Source: Cyclobacteriaceae bacterium
Lineage (GTDB): Bacteria > Bacteroidota > Bacteroidia > Cytophagales > Cyclobacteriaceae
Length of the DNA: 56,674 nucleotides
Direction of reading: 5' to 3'
Assembly (NCBI GenBank): GCA_025350305.1
Contig: JANXYC010000278.1
Span: forward strand, 1 to 56,674
In this document: piece by piece, positions 29,002-37,817 of the stretch
Layout of the letters: every line of letters starts with the position of its first letter
Numbering within the stretch: the stretch's first letter is position 1
Translations under genes and position numbers: made by a program
Notes under the pieces: generated by a model
Seen by the model: the letters and a program-made list of their open reading frames with translations, nothing else
The model's database searches: none
What the model was told of the DNA's origin: nothing

Positions 29002-29265
29002 CTATTTGTACTCCTTCTCCAGTCTGGCGACGAGATCAACATATTCCTGCATGGCTTGTTCCCGCGCCTTTCCTTTTTTGGAGGTCCAGGCATCGAATTT
29101 TGCAATAGCCTTGAAGTCAAACCCTCCGGGCCTTTCACCACTTATATCACCTTCGGTGGCTTGTTTGAAAAGAGCATAGATATCAGGCAACTCTTCATTC
29201 GAAGGCCGTTTGGTAAACTCTTTTGAGCGCGATGCCGCAGATTGAAAATCTTCTTGAAGGGCCAT
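29002..29265 (-). CDS. Acyl-CoA-binding protein
   Basis: Protein of 87 residues of the acyl-CoA-binding (ACBP) family, a four-helix bundle that carries long-chain acyl-CoA esters. Typical segments are LPDIYALFKQATEGDI, the ligand-contacting KFDAWTSKKG, and MQEYVDLVARLEKEYK. The ATG at 29265 (MALQEDF) is preferred over one eight codons upstream. ACBPs are common in eukaryotes and patchy in bacteria, where many Bacteroidota have them. It lies between citrate synthase and rsmE in a leftward gene run, consistent with a link to acyl-CoA metabolism. Confidence 0.92.
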   Translation of the reverse strand: MALQEDFQSAASRSKEFTKRPSNEELPDIYALFKQATEGDISGERPGGFDFKAIAKFDAWTSKKGKAREQAMQEYVDLVARLEKEYK

Positions 29266-29308
29266 GTTAACCCCGCTCTGCCCAGGCAAAGCGGGATGGG
29301 TTAGTTTA

Positions 29309-30595
29309 TTACCGTTTGGACATTTCTACGTAAGGGCGAAGTTTCTGTCCGACATAAATCTGCCGGGGGCGACCGATCGGCTCTTTATTTTCGCGCATTT
29401 CCTTCCACTGTGCAATCCACCCGGGAAGACGTCCAATCGCAAACATCACGGTGAACATATCGACGGGGATACCCAGCGCCCTATAGATGATACCAGAATA
29501 GAAATCTACGTTCGGGTACAATTTGCGTTCTATGAAATACGGATCGCGCAAAGCAACTTCTTCCAGTTTAATTGCGATCTCCAGAACAGGATCGTTGACG
29601 CCTAATTTCTTCAGCACATCATCGGCTGCTTTCTTGATAATCTTGGCGCGTGGATCAAAATTTTTGTACACGCGATGGCCGAAGCCCATCAGGCGGAAGC
29701 CGCTGTTTTTGTCTTTAGCTTTGTTAATCCATTTCTCCGTATCGCCGCCGTCTTTTTTTATCTGCTCCAGCATGAGTATTACTTCCTGGTTGGCACCTCC
29801 ATGAAGGGGCCCCCACAGTGCATTGATACCGGCAGAGATAGAGGAATAAATACTGGCTTTGGATGAGCCAACAATCCGAACGGTAGACGTAGAACAATTT
29901 TGTTCATGGTCGGCATGCAGAATGAGCAGCTTATCGAGGGCATCTGCCACCACTGGATCTACCTCAAATTGTTCAGCGGGCAGTGCGTACAACATTTTAA
30001 GAAAGCGTGAGCAATAATCAAGGGAGTTGTCCGGATAATTAACGGGATGTCCTACGGCATTTTTGTAAGCCCAGGCTGCAAACGTCGGCATCTTGGCCAG
30101 GGAGCGTACAATACTAAGATAAACACCTTCTCCCGACCGGTTGGGATCCAGTGCTTCAGGATAAAAAGCTGTTTGAGCGCAGAAAAGGGAAGCCAGTACG
30201 CCCATTGGATGAGAAGTTGAAGGAAACCCATCCAGGATTTTCTTAATGTCTTCGTGTACCAGCGTGTGAGTCTTAATATCATTGGTGAACGTACTCAATT
30301 GGTCTTTCTTGGGTAAGTCACCAAAGATCAGCAGATAGGCCACTTCAAGGAAACTTGATTTTGCCGCCAGGTCTTCAATTGAATATCCCCGATAGCGCAG
30401 AATGCCCTTATCACCGTCGAGGAAAGTGATGGCACTTTTGGTTGCACCGGTGTTCTTGTACCCAAGGTCCAGGGTAATGGCCCCTGTCTTTTCCAATAAC
30501 TCGCCGATATCAATACCTACTTCGTTTTCGGTACCCTCCACAATGGGTAATTCATATGTTTTACCGTCTAAGATCAATTGTGCTGTCTTTGCCAT
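29309..30595 (-). CDS. gltA: Citrate synthase
   Basis: Type II citrate synthase of 428 residues, condensing acetyl-CoA and oxaloacetate at the entry to the TCA cycle. The N-terminal beta segment (LILDGKTYELPIVEGTENE) is typical of the Gram-negative hexameric type. The catalytic set is present: HADHEQNCSTSTVRIVGSS, ALWGPLHGGANQEV, GFGHRVYKNFDPRA and the closing PNVDFYSGIIYRALGIP. Length and motifs are standard. It is followed by the acyl-CoA-binding protein gene after 43 nt. Confidence 0.97.
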   Translation of the reverse strand: MAKTAQLILDGKTYELPIVEGTENEVGIDIGELLEKTGAITLDLGYKNTGATKSAITFLDGDKGILRYRGYSIEDLAAKSSFLEVAYLLIFGDLPKKDQLSTFTNDIKTHTLVHEDIKKILDGFPSTSHPMGVLASLFCAQTAFYPEALDPNRSGEGVYLSIVRSLAKMPTFAAWAYKNAVGHPVNYPDNSLDYCSRFLKMLYALPAEQFEVDPVVADALDKLLILHADHEQNCSTSTVRIVGSSKASIYSSISAGINALWGPLHGGANQEVILMLEQIKKDGGDTEKWINKAKDKNSGFRLMGFGHRVYKNFDPRAKIIKKAADDVLKKLGVNDPVLEIAIKLEEVALRDPYFIERKLYPNVDFYSGIIYRALGIPVDMFTVMFAIGRLPGWIAQWKEMRENKEPIGRPRQIYVGQKLRPYVEMSKR

Positions 30596-30656
30596 GATAT
30601 GCTATTTTGCTCTAAAGTAAATCGGTGATTTTGTAGTTGGAAGTGCTTTTAAGAAT

Positions 30657-31472
30657 TTAATTGTTTCCTAAGATAAGGGGCATACCATCTTTGCCTGATC
30701 CGATAATAACCACTTTGGAGTTCGGGGATTTCGAGAGTTCGAGGGTAGCTTCTATACCCCTCATTTTCAGTAGTTTATCAGTTAAACTGTTATTGATAAT
30801 ATTATTGGCCCTGGATTCGCCTTCTGCCGCAATTCGCTTGCGTTCGGCCTCACTTTTCTCTTTATCCAGGCGGAACTGGTAAGCCAATGCCTCCTGTTCT
30901 TGCTGAAGTTTATTTTCGATGGCGCCCTTGATTTGCTCTGGCAGAACAATGGACCGGATCAGTACCGCTGTTGCGGTAACATTATTTAAACTCAATATTT
31001 TCTCCGTTTCTCTTTGGATGGCGGCCTCCACTTCGGCCCGCTTGGTGGAATAAATTTCCTCAGCCGTAAAGCGGCCCATCACTTGCCGCACCGTAGAGCG
31101 TACCTCCGGTATCACCAGGACTTCCACATAGGATTTTGTGAATTTTTGATGGACATATCCAATTTTTTCAGGTATTGGAAAGTAACGGACGGTGATGTCC
31201 ACATGTATGGAAAGACCGTTCTTATCGAGGATGTCCATGTTTTCATCCGAAGACATTTCGTTGACCTGATAAACATACACCGTATTCCAGGGGGCCTTCA
31301 TATGAGTGCCCTGGTCGATTACATTGTCTTTGTTCAGACCTGTCGTGAAGGGGTAAAAAATGATAGCCCGTTCATTGGACTGGATAGTGTAAAACAAACT
31401 GGAGGAAATGGACATCAATACAATGATGCCGATTACTCCGATGATAATGAGGGGTAGTCTGCGGTTGTTCAT
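30657..31472 (-). CDS. SPFH domain (prohibitin-like) membrane protein
   Basis: Protein of 271 residues with one N-terminal transmembrane helix (about 8-29) and an SPFH/Band 7 domain (FYTIQSNERAIIFYPF, then TVRYFPIPEKIGYVHQ and EVRSTVRQVMGRFTAEEIYS). A long charged helix follows (about 190-245) that would form a coiled coil, ending with VVIIGSGKDGMPLILG. This is the prohibitin layout; such proteins form large membrane-bound rings and may shield or regulate membrane proteases. No NfeD-type partner or FtsH gene is adjacent. Confidence 0.9.
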   Translation of the reverse strand: MNNRRLPLIIIGVIGIIVLMSISSSLFYTIQSNERAIIFYPFTTGLNKDNVIDQGTHMKAPWNTVYVYQVNEMSSDENMDILDKNGLSIHVDITVRYFPIPEKIGYVHQKFTKSYVEVLVIPEVRSTVRQVMGRFTAEEIYSTKRAEVEAAIQRETEKILSLNNVTATAVLIRSIVLPEQIKGAIENKLQQEQEALAYQFRLDKEKSEAERKRIAAEGESRANNIINNSLTDKLLKMRGIEATLELSKSPNSKVVIIGSGKDGMPLILGNN

Positions 31473-31539
31473 AATAGATTAGGTTGAATTGCTCGTTTAG
31501 TGGTTTAAGATTTTTAAAGTTAGTGAATCGGTTGCTAGG

Positions 31540-31726
31540 ATTTTAGGTTTTGGCTTTTGGGGTCTTGGGTGTTGGGTTTTAGGTCTTGGGTCTCAGGTGT
31601 TGGGTGTTGGCTTTCTTAGCTTGCATGGGCTAGTGGCTTACTCTTTGGGCCCAGCCTTGATTTGAAAGCAATATCTAATAATGGTGAGAGGCTCACTGCC
31701 TACTGCCCTCTTGCCTACTGCCTACT
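31540..31726. repeat. G-rich and short tandem-like intergenic repeats
   Basis: The 283-nt gap between two leftward genes is mostly repetitive. From 31545 to 31611 imperfect units of the form GGTCTTGGGTGTTGGG recur. Five runs of G (31559-31562, 31567-31569, 31574-31576, 31588-31590, 31602-31604) could form a G-quadruplex. From 31695 to 31725 the unit TGCCTACTGCC occurs twice as an 11-nt direct repeat. Similar low-complexity tracts are scattered in many Bacteroidota genomes. No gene is seen in it. Confidence 0.7.
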
Positions 31727-31755
31727 TTTTTGGTTCGCTCGGGTTCGTCATGGGC

Positions 31756-32523
31756 TTACTCCTTATCTAAATTTTCCTCCTTGCGAGGGAGACCCAACAG
31801 TCTTCCGATGATCAGCATACCGTAGATATTTCCCCAGACGGCTTCGATGGTGCTGATGTTGCGGATGAGACGCGTAGGTTCCAGTCCGGAGTCCACACCA
31901 CCGAGGATGCAAAAGCTGTAGGTGACACATTCTGAATAGTTTGGCAGACCCAGTTCGATGTTCGCTCCCAGTGCGCCGGGCTTGATAATCGTAATCAAAT
32001 CAAAGAGACTCCCAAAAGAAATTCCGACCATGAGGAAAATACATGCTGCGCCCCAGAGTTTATCACCCGTCATGAAGCCACCCGAGAATATGTCGCGGAT
32101 GGCAAACGCAATAACGGTAACTTCAATTGGGAAAAGGAGACTGTGAATAGTGAGGAGATATGCCTGACGGTTTGCAACATGAATGATTTGATAATAAGGA
32201 AACTCCACCAACGTTCCCGTGATGACAATACCCATCAGTACAAAGAGGATGGTCGCAATCAGTGTTTTATTCTGCGTAAAATTCCGAAGCAAGTCCCACA
32301 GCAGAAAGGCATAGGTGGCGCCGAAGAACGAGAAGATGGTGATGATGAATTTGGAGACATCGCTTTTGGAATCTGTTAACAGCGGTTCCGAAAGGGTAAG
32401 CCCGAACACGACAATGATGATCTGAATCAACACCACATTGCGGTAATCTTTTGTCTTTTCGAGCTGTAGTTCGCGCCGGGTAAGGACACGCTGAAGAGAA
32501 AATAATTTAGAAAGGTTTAACAT
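31756..32523 (-). CDS. Multi-pass membrane protein with potassium-channel-like pore region
   Basis: Membrane protein of 255 residues with about five to six hydrophobic helices (about 29-46, 56-75, 88-108, 122-143, 155-178, 228-245). The segment NYSECVTYSFCILGGVDSGLEP before the last helix resembles the pore loop of two-helix potassium-channel (Ion_trans_2-like) proteins, but there is no TVGYG selectivity filter, so potassium selectivity should not be assumed. An alternative is an uncharacterised membrane protein that only resembles a channel. It is divergent from the DoxX gene. Confidence 0.6.
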   Translation of the reverse strand: MLNLSKLFSLQRVLTRRELQLEKTKDYRNVVLIQIIIVVFGLTLSEPLLTDSKSDVSKFIITIFSFFGATYAFLLWDLLRNFTQNKTLIATILFVLMGIVITGTLVEFPYYQIIHVANRQAYLLTIHSLLFPIEVTVIAFAIRDIFSGGFMTGDKLWGAACIFLMVGISFGSLFDLITIIKPGALGANIELGLPNYSECVTYSFCILGGVDSGLEPTRLIRNISTIEAVWGNIYGMLIIGRLLGLPRKEENLDKE

Positions 32524-32540
32524 TGAATTTTCGACCTGAG

Positions 32541-32548
32541 CAAATATA
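32541..32548 (-). promoter_or_regulatory. Candidate -7 element for the channel-like gene
   Basis: Read leftward, TATATTTG matches TAnnTTTG exactly and lies 17 nt before the ATG. A TTTTG lies upstream but with a 24-nt spacer, longer than usual. Confidence 0.35.
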
Positions 32549-32630
32549 GAGTAAATGGAGAAAATGCTATGTCAAAATAGAAATATGAGGATTGTGTATA
32601 TTCGGGTGGTGAGGGTAATCAAAGGAACAC

Positions 32631-33065
32631 ATGGATCTGAATAGAACTATTGCAGTATTAGCGACCCGATTAATTTTGGGGTTTATTTTTTTAATGCAAG
32701 GCTTTGGCAAAGTCTTTACATGGGGCGTGGAGAAGGTCTATACTATGGAGTTCTTCCACGAGAAATACAAGGACTTGCTTCCAGATTATATAACATACGC
32801 AACAGCTTATTATACGTCCTATGTCGAACTAATTGGAGGACTGTTGCTTGTTCTAGGTCTTAAAAGGGATTATGCTCTTTATGCATTAGCATCTGTGCTG
32901 GTTATCGTTACGTTCGGACATGGTTTAGCTGATCCGATTTGGGATTTGTCACATGTAATTTACCGTGCAATATTGTTAATTTCCTTACTCATTTTCCCAA
33001 AAGAATGGGACAGATTTTCAATTGATAATTATATTCATAAATACACTACTGCCAACAAAAAATGA
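32631..33065 (+). CDS. DoxX family membrane protein
   Basis: Small integral membrane protein of 144 residues with four predicted helices (about 8-25, 58-80, 85-103, 106-122) and the DoxX-type start LATRLILGFIFLMQGFGKVF. Members occur in thiosulfate oxidation and redox or detoxification settings, but most Bacteroidota homologues have no assigned reaction. It precedes the phytanoyl-CoA dioxygenase gene by 32 nt on the same strand, probably in one transcript. Confidence 0.85.
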   Translation: MDLNRTIAVLATRLILGFIFLMQGFGKVFTWGVEKVYTMEFFHEKYKDLLPDYITYATAYYTSYVELIGGLLLVLGLKRDYALYALASVLVIVTFGHGLADPIWDLSHVIYRAILLISLLIFPKEWDRFSIDNYIHKYTTANKK

Positions 33066-33097
33066 GTTTCACGCAAATTGAATTCTACTAATTTGAT

Positions 33098-33958
33098 ATG
33101 AACCAAAATCAATTATCAAAACAACAGGTGCAGGATTTCCATAGAGATGGATACGTCATTGTTCCGAACTTTTGCAGCCAGGAAGAGACAGACAGGTTAT
33201 ACCAGGTCGCATTAAAAGATGATGCGATGAGCAAAAATGCCCTTGATCTGAATGATCAGTCCGGCAAAAAGACCCGGCTATCATTATGGTTTACTCCTGG
33301 AAAAGATGTTTTCGGGTATCTTTCGCGAAGTGAAAAAACGGTTAACGCTGTAGGCCAATTGTTGGACAGTGATTCCCCTGTTTGTCACTTCCACTCAAAA
33401 TTGATGCAGAAGGAACCAAAGGTGGGCGGTGCCTGGGAATGGCACCAGGATTACGGCTACTGGTACAAGAATCAATTTATGTTTCCCGATCAGTTAATGA
33501 GTGTGATGATCTCCCTTACTTCAGCCAATAAAGCCAATGGATGTCTTCAGGTAATCAAAGGATCACATAAGTTAGGGCGTGTGAACCATGGTTTTGCAGG
33601 AGAACAAGTTGGAGCGGATATGGTAATGGTTGATAATGCGTTGAAGACCATGGAGCTTGTTTACTGTGAAATGGCATCCGGAGATGCGTTATTCTTTCAC
33701 AGTAACGTATTACATCGGTCAGAAGCAAACCTTTCAGATCATGCCCGGTGGTCTATTATTTCATGTTATAGTTCTCAATCAAATCTGGCTTATAACGAGA
33801 CCTCTACCGCCTGGAAGACCCCCGTGGAGGTTGTTCCCGATGAAGCTATTCTTCAATGGAAAGCTGATTCATTATCCAAAGCCGACTTCCTGAAAAAAGA
33901 GAATGATCCTGCACTAAAAGAAACCGGGTGGGAAAGTAAAGCAAAAATAAAAGAGTAA
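33098..33958 (+). CDS. Phytanoyl-CoA dioxygenase family protein
   Basis: Non-heme iron, 2-oxoglutarate-dependent oxygenase of the PhyH family, 286 residues. The iron ligands are H116-x-D118 (EWHQDYG) and a distal histidine, most likely H206 (NVLHRSEAN), with R217 available to bind 2-oxoglutarate. The N-terminus VQDFHRDGYVIVPNF is typical. The family hydroxylates diverse substrates including acyl-CoA and ectoine, and the substrate here is unknown. Its stop codon is part of a 30-bp palindrome. Confidence 0.92.
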   Translation: MNQNQLSKQQVQDFHRDGYVIVPNFCSQEETDRLYQVALKDDAMSKNALDLNDQSGKKTRLSLWFTPGKDVFGYLSRSEKTVNAVGQLLDSDSPVCHFHSKLMQKEPKVGGAWEWHQDYGYWYKNQFMFPDQLMSVMISLTSANKANGCLQVIKGSHKLGRVNHGFAGEQVGADMVMVDNALKTMELVYCEMASGDALFFHSNVLHRSEANLSDHARWSIISCYSSQSNLAYNETSTAWKTPVEVVPDEAILQWKADSLSKADFLKKENDPALKETGWESKAKIKE

Positions 33959-33986
33959 TTGCCACGGGTTTAAACCCGTGGCAATT
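33957..33986. terminator. Perfect 30-bp palindrome at the end of the PhyH gene
   Basis: Bases 33957-33986 form a perfect palindrome centred on GGGTTTAAACCC (between 33971 and 33972), each arm reading GCCACGGGTTT within AATT ends. It includes the last two bases of the PhyH stop codon. Because it is symmetric and lies between convergent genes it could terminate both transcripts. It may also be a dispersed repeat; a genome search would tell. Confidence 0.65.
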
Positions 33987-34009
33987 TGAAATCTTAATTT
34001 AATCGTGGA

Positions 34010-34354
34010 TCAGCCTTTTGTCCAGCCTTCATTGAAGTTATTTTTGGTCTCATCGACCTTGTTTTCAACGGAAGCTTTAACGTCAGCTGCTTTTTCAATA
34101 ACAGCATCTTTTAAGTGTTCCGCCTTCTGAACTACCGATTGCTTGAAGCTTGCAGCTTTTTGAGCAATAGCGTCTTTAACAGAAGTTGCCTTTTTCACAA
34201 CTGCCTTCTTCACGGATTTTGCTTTTGCCCCCAGCTTTCTCGCAACGGACTTCTTAGCAGCTTTTTTTACAATTTTCTTTGCAACTTTTTTAGCCATTTT
34301 TACAGCCCTCTTAGCTGTTTTCTTAGCGGCTTTTTTTACTTTTTTCTTAGCCAT
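34010..34354 (-). CDS. Lys/Ala-rich histone H1-like protein
   Basis: Protein of 114 residues composed largely of Lys, Ala and Val. Residues 1-60 are an alternating basic tract (KKVKKAAKKTAKRAVKMAKK and similar). Residues 60-114 are helical with a repeated unit of about 11 residues (KDAIAQKAASF, KQSVVQKAEHL, KDAVIEKAADV, KASVENKVDET), like apolipoprotein or LEA-type amphipathic repeats. The composition matches histone H1/AlgP-like DNA-binding proteins of bacteria. Compositional bias means homology calls are weak, though the frame is clearly coding, with a normal start and stop. Confidence 0.75.
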   Translation of the reverse strand: MAKKKVKKAAKKTAKRAVKMAKKVAKKIVKKAAKKSVARKLGAKAKSVKKAVVKKATSVKDAIAQKAASFKQSVVQKAEHLKDAVIEKAADVKASVENKVDETKNNFNEGWTKG

Positions 34355-34555
34355 AGCACAATGAGTTTAAGTAGTTATTGGTTGTCCGGGTCAACAGGTT
34401 TCTGTTAATCGACATAAAGTTACGTAAGAGTTTATTTTCTAAAATTATTTATTGACATTTTATTTACTGCAGGTCAAATTCATTTTTAACGGACCTTTCT
34501 ACTTTAAAAATTGAACTGATTGCAGTGTATATTTCAAAATCTTACAGCGTGAGAT

Positions 34556-35755
34556 ATGAATAGGAAGTACGGTGTTTTGGTTTTTCTGTCTGTCCTGTCG
34601 GTCATAACGTTTCTTGACCGCAATGCCATTTCTCTGGCCGGCCAGCGCATCACCGAAGAATTGGGCCTGACGGAAGGGCAATTTGGATGGATTCTTAGCG
34701 CCTTCACCATTTCCTACAGCTTATTCGAGATTCCAACCGGCTTGCTGGGGGACCGGTTTGGGGCCAAAAAAATCTTAGTTCGCGTAGTCTTGTGGTGGTC
34801 ATTGTTTACTGTCCTCACTGGCTTTGCTGGCGGTTTTGCTTCCTTGTTTCTCATCCGGTTCTTGTTTGGTGCGGGCGAGGCAGGAGCCTATCCCAACACT
34901 GCTATCGCCATACGACAATGGTTCCCGGTGATTGAACGGGGTCGGGCACAGGCGGTCATATGGATGGCAAGCAGGATCGGTGGTGCACTGGCCCCCTTTC
35001 TGGTTATTCCGCTTCAGATGCAATTTGGGTGGAGGATTTCCTTTTACCTGTTGGGGGCGGTGGGCGCAGTGTGGGCGATCATCTGGTGGTTTGGATATCG
35101 GGAGCATCAGGGATCTTCACATTTAACAATCGGCCAGCAAGACGAGGGGAGTAAGTCATCCTGGAGCAAATGGATTAAAAGCAGAAACTTCTGGCTATTG
35201 ATGTTAATGTATTATTGCTATGCGTCGGGAGTATTCTTCTTTATCTCCTGGCTGCCAAAGTATTTACAGAATGGCCTCGGGATTGCTGAGGATCAACTGG
35301 CTTACGCTGCCTCCCTTCCGTTTTTACTGGCTGCTTTCGGCTGCCTGATGGGTGGTTCATTGAGCGACTATCTGGTCACGAAACTTGGACTGAATTGGGG
35401 AAGGAGGATAGTACCAATGGTAGGGCTTGGTCTTTCGGGCTCTTCAATGATCGTGGCGGCCTATACCACCAATAACTCGGTAGCGATCATTTTCTTAGCA
35501 CTGGGTCTCGCCCTTATGGATGTAACTGCACCGGTCTCCTGGGCAGTGGCAACAGACTTAAGCGGCAAAGATAGTGGTGCCGTGACCGGGGCGATGAATA
35601 CGGCCGGGTTGCTCGGTGGCACGATCACCTCGATTGGGATTGGCTATCTTGTTGCTATGTTTCATAGCTATACAGTGCCCGTAGTTATTTTGGGTATCTT
35701 ATTAATGGTGGGCGCTTTACTGTGGCTATTGATTAAGGCGGATAAGCAGCTTTAG
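34556..35755 (+). CDS. MFS transporter (anion:cation symporter family)
   Basis: Major facilitator transporter of 399 residues with 12 predicted helices. The N-terminal half is close to the hexuronate/phthalate ACS group: FLDRNAISLAGQRITEELGL and FGWILSAFTISYSLFEIPTG. The MFS loop motif follows as GDRFGAKKIL, then GAGEAGAYPN and WFPVIERGRAQ. This group moves organic anions such as sugar acids. No catabolic gene is adjacent to identify the substrate. Convergent with the beta-propeller gene. A TATATTTC sequence at 34528-34535 could be its -7 element. Confidence 0.9.
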   Translation: MNRKYGVLVFLSVLSVITFLDRNAISLAGQRITEELGLTEGQFGWILSAFTISYSLFEIPTGLLGDRFGAKKILVRVVLWWSLFTVLTGFAGGFASLFLIRFLFGAGEAGAYPNTAIAIRQWFPVIERGRAQAVIWMASRIGGALAPFLVIPLQMQFGWRISFYLLGAVGAVWAIIWWFGYREHQGSSHLTIGQQDEGSKSSWSKWIKSRNFWLLMLMYYCYASGVFFFISWLPKYLQNGLGIAEDQLAYAASLPFLLAAFGCLMGGSLSDYLVTKLGLNWGRRIVPMVGLGLSGSSMIVAAYTTNNSVAIIFLALGLALMDVTAPVSWAVATDLSGKDSGAVTGAMNTAGLLGGTITSIGIGYLVAMFHSYTVPVVILGILLMVGALLWLLIKADKQL

Positions 35756-35818
35756 TGCTGATCTTGTAGGAAACAGATTGATAGAAAAGTGACTGTACTA
35801 ATTAACATCAACACCTTT

Positions 35819-37702
35819 TTATTCCTGAAGAATCTTAAACCGGTACGTCCTGTTGACCGATTTCACCTCCAGTAGATAGAATCCCTTTGCAGCATCTGCA
35901 AGTGGCAGAAGAATCTCACTCTGATGATCGATGTTTTCAACATTTTTCAAAAGCCTGCCGGATAGATCATACAAATTAATTTCAATTATATCATCTTTTC
36001 CTTTTCGGACGGTAACATGCTCTGGAGCTGGGTTGGGATAAACCTGCGGATCACCATCGCCTTTGGCTTTGTCAACCTCGGTGATGAGTTTGTTGATCAG
36101 GCCATAGACAACAAGTCTATTTGAAAAAGTGGCCATGTATAGCTTGCCATTAGCAATCGTAGGGTTAACGAATTTGGCATAATTACCCGGTGGATCGCTT
36201 GCGTCCATATATGAATTCCATAGCTCTCTGGTAACATTATTGGCATCAAATGCCCGGATGATGCCCGGCCGGACATTGTGGATTGCGTCGCCGGAAGCAT
36301 GAGAAGCCCAAAGGATCGCGGTACTATCGATTGATCCATTGGAGGAAACAGAAAGTAACGCCCCGTTATTTCCTACTGGTCCCAAGGCACTGCTTGTAGC
36401 GAGGTTCGGGATATCAAATGTGTTGGTGATCCTGTTGAATGGCAGAGCAGTCAATGAAGCATTTTCGGACCAGGTGTACAAAAATTCTTTGGCAAAACCC
36501 TTATAATAACTAAGGGATGACCGCAAGAATTTATTTCTTCCAAGGTCAATGGTTTGCTTTACGTTATTCGCGCCTGCATTGAATCCGCCCAGGTTATTCC
36601 GATCCATCAAAAACAGGTATCCATCCTTGGAGCCCGAAACAACCCAATTCGAATTTGGTATTAACAACATAGCGGTAACCCCAAAATCGAGATCGTTACT
36701 TTCCAAGTGTGCGTAGTTGGAAGGTGTGAAGAAACTAGCCACCGACAAACTGTTTCCAGAAAGCGTGAGTTTAAGAGCGCTCTCACCCCGGTTGATGGGA
36801 TTGCTTTCATTGCCAGTAGTACCCACCGAGCCATTTCCGGTCGCCAGGTAGATATTTCCAAATTCGTCAGCCGAAGGCCCGGCGCCGCTCATCCATATAC
36901 CAGCTTCGCGACCCGCTGGCGTGGTATTATAAACCACTGTTTGTTGCAACGTGTTTGTGTTATAACCGAGTAACCAGCCATGATAAGGATCCCAGTCGCA
37001 ATGAGAAGCGAAACCGATGTACACGGTTCCATTTAACAAAAGCAATCCCGGACGCTGATTTTGTTTTTGTGAATGGAAACTGATTACACCGGATACCGAA
37101 CCATCTCCATTTCCATTTGCCTGCGCCGAAATAAGTATTGGGCTGCCTGCCTTTTCACTGCCAGTGCGAATATCAATGGCATGAAGAAACTGTTGAAAAG
37201 TTGTACCGGTAACATTCCTGGCAACTACAAAAAGGGTTTGTGATACGGTATCGATAACAGGGGTTCCGACAATGCCCATGTTTCCGCTGAAGTCAGTGTA
37301 AGACCCTCCACAAGCACCGGTCATGTCTGTGTTCCTCACAGCCCGGGCGCCGGCCGGCGACAGGTTCTTTTGCCAATAGGGTGCGGACACGCTTGTGAGA
37401 TCTGCATCAAATGCATAAAGGGTATTATTGACAGTAGCCACATACACCACATTATGTGATGAATTATTAATCGTGACATTTGATACTACGAGTGGCTGTG
37501 CATAAACCTGGTCGTCTACCGGCCGGGTAAAGATTATTCCAAAAGTATTCTTACTGACGTTTTTGGTGGTGAGGATTGTCTCATGTTTATTCCAACCCGT
37601 TCTTCCAAGATTGTTGTGTTGTGTATGAACATTAACTTGGCCAACAACCGAGTCAATCAGAAAAAAGGTGAAAGTGAAGAAGCTCAGGATTTTCATGACC
37701 AA
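35819..37702 (-). CDS. PQQ-like beta-propeller protein with T9SS type A sorting domain
   Basis: Secreted protein of 627 residues. A signal peptide (about 1-22, ending VVGQ) is followed by beta-propeller repeats resembling PQQ-type outer membrane assembly or dehydrogenase domains (VVYVATVNNTLYAFDADL, PSADEFGNIYLATGNGSVG, SGSKDGYLFLMDRNNL). The last 70-80 residues are a type A sorting domain (YPNPAPEHVTV, NLYDLSGRLLKNV, FYLLEV). This C-terminal signal directs export through the type IX system and attachment to the cell surface or release. The enzymatic activity is unknown and PQQ binding is not demonstrated by the sequence. Confidence 0.88.
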   Translation of the reverse strand: MVMKILSFFTFTFFLIDSVVGQVNVHTQHNNLGRTGWNKHETILTTKNVSKNTFGIIFTRPVDDQVYAQPLVVSNVTINNSSHNVVYVATVNNTLYAFDADLTSVSAPYWQKNLSPAGARAVRNTDMTGACGGSYTDFSGNMGIVGTPVIDTVSQTLFVVARNVTGTTFQQFLHAIDIRTGSEKAGSPILISAQANGNGDGSVSGVISFHSQKQNQRPGLLLLNGTVYIGFASHCDWDPYHGWLLGYNTNTLQQTVVYNTTPAGREAGIWMSGAGPSADEFGNIYLATGNGSVGTTGNESNPINRGESALKLTLSGNSLSVASFFTPSNYAHLESNDLDFGVTAMLLIPNSNWVVSGSKDGYLFLMDRNNLGGFNAGANNVKQTIDLGRNKFLRSSLSYYKGFAKEFLYTWSENASLTALPFNRITNTFDIPNLATSSALGPVGNNGALLSVSSNGSIDSTAILWASHASGDAIHNVRPGIIRAFDANNVTRELWNSYMDASDPPGNYAKFVNPTIANGKLYMATFSNRLVVYGLINKLITEVDKAKGDGDPQVYPNPAPEHVTVRKGKDDIIEINLYDLSGRLLKNVENIDHQSEILLPLADAAKGFYLLEVKSVNRTYRFKILQE

Positions 37703-37817
37703 AAGTACATAATTATGAATCGCTCTCAGCGTTTCATAATTTAGAAAGAGTCATCAAAATATTGGGTGTCTGGTTTCAAATGTAAGGGTCAGTATTTTTT
37801 ATAAGCTGACCAAGATT

